From Poecilobothrus nobilitatus (taxonomy: Eukaryota > Arthropoda > Insecta > Diptera > Dolichopodidae), in NCBI GenBank assembly GCA_947095535.1, contig OX352772.1, forward strand, positions 275,352,336 to 275,416,335: 64,000 bases of DNA, given 5' to 3'. Of the stretch, positions 62,546-64,000 are shown in pieces (position 1 is the first letter of the stretch; the number at the start of each line of letters is the position of its first letter). The translations under genes were made by a program, and so were the position numbers. A model generated the notes under the pieces. That model saw only the letters and a program-made list of their open reading frames with translations. It did not search any database and had not been told where the DNA came from.

Positions 62546-63488
62546 AATATCGTTGACCTTGATTTTCATGAATTTGTGTTGGTTTTTATTTTTATTTTAA
62601 TAATATATAATTAAAAGTTTTTGTTGATTAAACAAAAAAAAAAGAAACAAAAGCAAAAAGAAAATAACTAAATAAATATTAAAAAAAAGAAAAACAAATC
62701 GTTTTATAAAAAGATCAAATGTCGACAAAAAAAAAAAGTTATTTAGAATTTGTTATCAAATTCTAAACGAATGGTAATAACAAAAACAATAATGGGATTA
62801 TGAGAGACGATTTTTTATCGAATTTTCTATTTTAGTTTATTGTTTTTTAGATTTCAAATATGAGAAACGTAATTAATTTTTGTTAAAACAATTTTTTTTT
62901 CTTTTTTAGTTTAAACTTGATAAATATTTGAATTTCATAAATTCACGTTTATTTGTCAATATTTGCGACCTTCCTAATAAGAATTAAAAAAAAAAAGATT
63001 TCATTTCATTTTTCATTTCATTTATTCATTATTTTTTAAAGTAATTACAATTTCACTAAATTTTTCCTATTTACTATAAATAACGATGGATTTTGTAACA
63101 TTTTTTATTTTTAAGTAATAATTATTTAAATAATAAAATAAAAATAGTATCAAATGCTACTCAGAATACATTCAAAAATTTTCTAAGGTAAAAATATACA
63201 TATCAAAATCATGAAAAACATAGTGTAGGGATTCACTGAAAAACAAAAAAAAGCGAAAATATACATATAAATAGATTTTGATGTAATTTACAACTGATAA
63301 ATTGATAGTAATATTAATTATTAATAATTATATAATAGTAATTATTAAGTATATTAAAAACAATTAAAAAGAAAATTCCAAAAACAAGAAATTTAAAGGA
63401 AAATTCCAAAAAAGAAATTTAAAAGAAACCTTAAAATTCGAAAGTAAACCTTGTACATAATTATAGAAAATTTACATATTGTATTCAA
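62546..63488. other. AT-rich non-coding DNA, partly 3' flank of the 63.5-kb non-LTR fragment
   Basis: AAATTCCAAAA(A) motifs repeat at 63373-63435. No gene. Confidence 0.45.
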
Positions 63489-64000
63489 TTAAATTGCAAT
63501 ATTGAACAAGCCTTCCACCTCATTATAAGTTTTATTTAGTAACCAAAACTTCACTTGTTTACTGAATTTGGGCAGAGTTCTGATACTACGTGTTTCAGAA
63601 GGAAGTTTATTATATAATCGGCACGATGTAACAGAAAAAAAGTTTTCAAAAGCTGTAGTACGAAAATTCGGAACAGTTACTAATGCAAAAAAGTTAGAAC
63701 GAAATGTATAAATTTTTATGGCATGTACCACTCCAGCAAGCCAAACCGTATTGTAGTTTAGATTGAACAACACCATAATAGAAGGTTTTTAAAATTTCTT
63801 CTGAACATATGTGATAGTGATAGAAGCACACTGTGACACATATACTTCCTTAAAGCTTCACATTGCGAAGCCTAACTCATTCTACAATCAAGAATTAGAC
63901 CTAAATATTTAAAATCTTTTACTACATCAATCTCAAAACATTGATCACTGCGAGCAAGATTACTATCAAATAAAGTACAAGATAAGTTTTGATCACATAA
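63489..64000 (-). pseudogene. C-terminal part of a second non-LTR reverse transcriptase, cut by the window edge
   Basis: From 64000 leftwards the minus strand reads a thumb-type motif FKYLGLILD, a stop after CRMS, and then after a frame change a 95-codon stretch. That stretch contains FRTTAFENFFSV, CRLYNKLPSE and LPKFSKQVKFWLL, ending at 63489. This R-T-..-N-F-..-LYN.LP pattern is the usual C-terminus of Jockey/CR1-group reverse transcriptases. There is no RNase H after it, so it differs from the 18-21 kb element. The rest lies beyond the window. Confidence 0.8.

Noticed and set aside
1..64000. CRISPR arrays, operons, prophage or bacterial RNA genes
   Set aside because: No equal-length repeat-spacer pattern, no ribosome binding sites and no dense gene layout; the window is eukaryotic.

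Overview
The window looks like a very AT-rich (roughly 80% A+T by eye), repeat-dense piece of an insect nuclear genome. The best guess is a fly (Diptera). Reasons: there is no prokaryotic gene organisation; a low-complexity Asn/Ser/Gln-rich open frame ends exactly at a consensus splice donor; TACATATGTA-type microsatellites are everywhere; and the transposable elements (DINE-1/mini-me-like elements, an RNase H-bearing non-LTR element, mariner and Tc1 relics) are typical of insects. The species cannot be named from the sequence alone.

Host coding content is sparse. The only strongly supported host exon is 40672-41723 (+). It is a first coding exon of about 350 residues with Asn, Ser and Gln homopolymers and a Cys-containing C-terminal segment, and it ends in AAG|GTAAAA. 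A possible second exon in matching phase starts at 45641. The gene is not recognised. Most other space reads as intron or intergenic DNA.

Repeats explain most of the rest. (1) A nearly complete, 5'-truncated non-LTR retrotransposon (ORF1, endonuclease, reverse transcriptase, RNase H) lies at 17857-21780 on the minus strand with a perfect 11-bp target-site duplication. (2) Three families share one plan of tandem monomers, then a (GGAC)n tract, then a short 3' hairpin: 46321-47345; 6735-7597 and 61540-62545; and a family with five copies at 758-972, 9925-10315, 15361-16218, 35099-36410 and 57354-58600. I interpret them as DINE-1/mini-me (Helentron-associated) elements. (3) Tc1/mariner relics with long terminal inverted repeats lie at 11983-12990 and 47573-48313. 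(4) MITE-like and foldback elements lie at 22781-22904, 30001-30646 (partial copy 41842-42031), 31160-31433, 34603-34903 and 42535-43012. (5) Other non-LTR fragments lie at 11430-11550 and 63489-64000, with short tails at about 408, 2484 and 61269.

The 16.4-22.1 kb block is the most layered. Inverted ~150-bp arms (16427-16577 and 21928-22079) enclose a degenerate ~90-110 bp tandem array and the non-LTR element, which itself holds a 116-bp internal duplication. No operon-like logic applies. The main themes are nested transposition and repeat-derived hairpins around, and inside the intron of, a low-complexity gene.
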